A stretch of DNA of 64,000 bases from SICU01 sp038045445 (lineage in GTDB: Archaea; Nanobdellota; Nanobdellia; Pacearchaeales; GW2011-AR1): the NCBI GenBank assembly GCA_038045445.1, contig JBBSYC010000008.1, positions 1-64,000 of the forward strand. Reading direction: 5' to 3'. A program made the position numbers and the translations under genes. Positions 63,201 through 64,000 of the stretch are shown here, one piece after another. Positions within the stretch are counted from its first letter, which is position 1; each line of letters starts with the position of its first letter. The notes beneath the pieces were generated by a model, which ran no database searches, was not told the origin of the DNA, and saw only the letters and a program-made list of their open reading frames with translations.

Positions 63201-64000
63201 ATCGAGGTATTTGAACCGTTCCCTCTCCATAAGAAAGAATTCCTTTTTTTAATTTTAATAGACTACTATTTACGGAGAAGGTTACATTCGTTAAGGAAGT
63301 TAGTCCGAGAGAATCGTTTGCATATAAATAAAGAATGTGATTTGATTCTGAAACATTAAATTCTGTGCCTTGACACGAACTTAATGTGATATTTGACTCT
63401 TGATTTAGATTATACCAACAATTACTTAAATGAACATCTGAAACTGTGAAATTTAGCAATAAGCTTACGTTGCTAAAGTAGGTTCTATTTTGGGGTTCTA
63501 TCAATGAAAGAGTAGGGGGAGTGATGTCTGCTAACTTAATGGTTCTTGTTTCTGTGAGATTAAAATTGTTCATTAAATCGTTTGTGCTTGTATTATAATA
63601 GTAGGTTACATTCTCGCTATTTAAGCCAGTGAAATTTATTGAGGTTACAAGAGAATCATAAGTTGTCCTATTCACAAGAGTCATGCCTGCAGTATTGTTG
63701 TAAAGCTCATAGGTTATGTTTGCAAAGTTTGATTCTGTTACGCTGACATTTACAAATATCCAGTCTCTTTCAAATACTGAATTGTTAGATTCTGTTCCAT
63801 CTGAAAACGAAATTAGAGGGTTTGTAGAATCAATTAATAATGTTTGATTATCGGTCATATTCATATTGTTGGCTGAATCATGCACTTTAAAGAACCATGT
63901 AAAACTGTCGTCGTAAGGTAGAGTAATATTCACCCCAAATAATGAGCTTGTTCCATAATTAAATATGAAAGTTTGATTAACAAGACTTGAAGAACTGTTA
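60262..64000 (-). CDS. Giant exported multidomain protein, 5' end outside the window
   Basis: At least 1245 residues, open to the window edge; the N-terminus is missing. It has Ig-like modules (DSTNPLISFSDGTESNNS and RDWIFVNVSVTESN) in two copies around a propeller-like section rich in IWNGT, then an FN3-like domain (NITLIWNSSNHSLSYKVYAG) and a C-terminal region with a cysteine cluster (CNKFSCPQFPECTETNCDF). No C-terminal membrane helix is seen. It is rich in N-x-S/T sequons like the 3537-residue protein. Probably a surface or adhesion protein. Confidence 0.8.
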   Translation of the reverse strand, partial: NSSSSLVNQTFIFNYGTSSLFGVNITLPYDDSFTWFFKVHDSANNMNMTDNQTLLIDSTNPLISFSDGTESNNSVFERDWIFVNVSVTESNFANITYELYNNTAGMTLVNRTTYDSLVTSINFTGLNSENVTYYYNTSTNDLMNNFNLTETRTIKLADITPPTLSLIEPQNRTYFSNVSLLLNFTVSDVHLSNCWYNLNQESNITLSSCQGTEFNVSESNHILYLYANDSLGLTSLTNVTFSVNSSLLKLKKGILSYGEGTVQIPRYRVWNGTGFGSELNASTIGGTLEWIRSRSSPTRDENILVTADALDDINVQVNSSLNGVNCWHNGTACGSTWELTSTSTIINRLKVDVAYESKGTEALVVFSQGNSTPAYTIWNGTSFSNIQGIPQTLIGAGVVSYVKLQPHPFKEEIAMIMSNTSALNIIIWNGTEWGCQPSSLPSTLLTPEVYQHADLAYEQSSGALFVASSVNGITEIDYTTKEDGSCSYTTVRTTNLLEESEEIVINARPNSDHIILSMHDIGLEDMESIVWSGTQTLALSGNEIDIYPDVSPAQLLAPAWSGTSDYGLAIYSDNAVSLNMDYFRFNISTNAWEGGATGLDASGLTAFSDEEQNILSKSYLDQNKTLVIVRDDLDDLWAKTYDANTNAWIQPDGGTALETTISSAGFQSFDFNFNYDTNGPEIRLNSPARYHNSTSILFNITSLEDSTVCSYSLNSEDSIQLNSLSSRLFEHTNTSILDNQYNVSITCEDIWENSRTTLFTTTIDSTNPLISFSDGTESNNSVFERDWIFVNVSVTESNFANITYELYNNTAGMTLVNRTTYDSLITTINWTNLSAAIYYYNITINDLVSNLNKTETRTEELNRISPTVDFLYPSSYLNITNYQVSQFNFTVNDSSPLVNCSLYGNWSGLWVINQTILNPQKETQLNFSSITTQGDGFYSWNVYCYDYFGTLGFNSTNHSFSTFIYPESPIIYNVTQTSEDGRGNITLIWNSSNHSLSYKVYAGTNFTQLNLVTDNTSTNYTDSNFANNTRKFYLVTAVNPAGENASSQYFGAHVYTIRHTTNTKNLVAFPTNSSRIDTANNTLYNIPNITSVVLLNSTIQRKITCNKFSCPQFPECTETNCDFSISNGVAYSIFVNSSAPSAMNWSLVGIVRQPTNLTLIKNASSSGINWIALTANTSLRVASNLLINISGADAVSWWNSELQTSQGFIKNPLPIGPPYLGTNFTIHMERGYEVSVNRTVNWSQV
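61535..61710. repeat. 176-nt identical direct repeat, copy 1
   Basis: This stretch codes for one Ig-like module of the giant protein and is identical in all 176 bases to 63656-63831; flanks differ. Confidence 0.92.
63656..63831. repeat. 176-nt identical direct repeat, copy 2
   Basis: Identical to 61535-61710, about 2.1 kb apart in the same frame. Confidence 0.92.

Overview
The window comes from an AT-rich archaeon. It has archaeal/eukaryotic-type ribosomal proteins (L21e, L18e, S4, S11, S13, S9, L13), RNA polymerase subunits RpoD, RpoF and RpoN, an RNase P Rpp21-type subunit, an archaeal-size SecD/SecF pair, and many TATA boxes 24-28 nt upstream of start codons, as expected for leaderless archaeal mRNAs. 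Gene content and style (compact informational operon, many short hydrolase-like genes, very large Asn/Ser/Thr-rich exported proteins) suggest a DPANN lineage such as Woesearchaeota or Pacearchaeota. That placement is inference; no 16S gene is present.

Region 1 (1-26.7 kb) is a surface-glycan and nucleotide-sugar island. It holds five GT2/CgeB-type glycosyltransferases, a GT39/PMT-like membrane glycosyltransferase, a Wzx-like flippase, GDP-mannose 4,6-dehydratase, a GDP-fucose synthase-like enzyme, three further extended-SDR sugar enzymes, two sugar C-methyltransferases (one fused to a cupin), free cupins and several Nudix-type genes. Together they suggest GDP-linked 6-deoxy and possibly C-branched sugars built on a lipid carrier and flipped outward. 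SecF-SecD, three tRNAs (Gly-TCC, Arg-CCT, Leu-CAA) and a lone 5S rRNA sit in or beside the island. Three genes here are broken: a SemiSWEET-like transporter and a P-loop protein each have one in-frame TAG, and a GDP-mannose-hydrolase-like Nudix gene has a one-base frameshift in a C5 run.

Region 2 (26.8-38.1 kb) has an unrecognised coiled-coil protein, rnp4, rpoN, and a MacB-like ABC operon (ATPase, exported CARDB-like protein, two FtsX-type permeases) with a convergent paralogue of the exported protein. Next come a pair of hairpin elements and a long, tightly overlapping operon from L21e to S9.

Region 3 (38.1-64 kb) is an exported-protein locus. A 3537-residue protein follows an AbrB-like regulator gene. 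Three smaller exported proteins follow, two of which share a C-terminal domain with the giant. A 959-residue PKD-type protein follows a ribbon-helix-helix-like gene that has a 15-bp inverted repeat around its start. Then come a 715-residue single-pass protein with a third hairpin element embedded in its coding sequence, a CW_binding_2-like protein, a SpoIIM homologue and the 3' part of another giant that runs off the window end. Notable points are the hairpin family, the regulator/surface-protein pairs, the shared C-terminal domain and the recoded or decayed genes.
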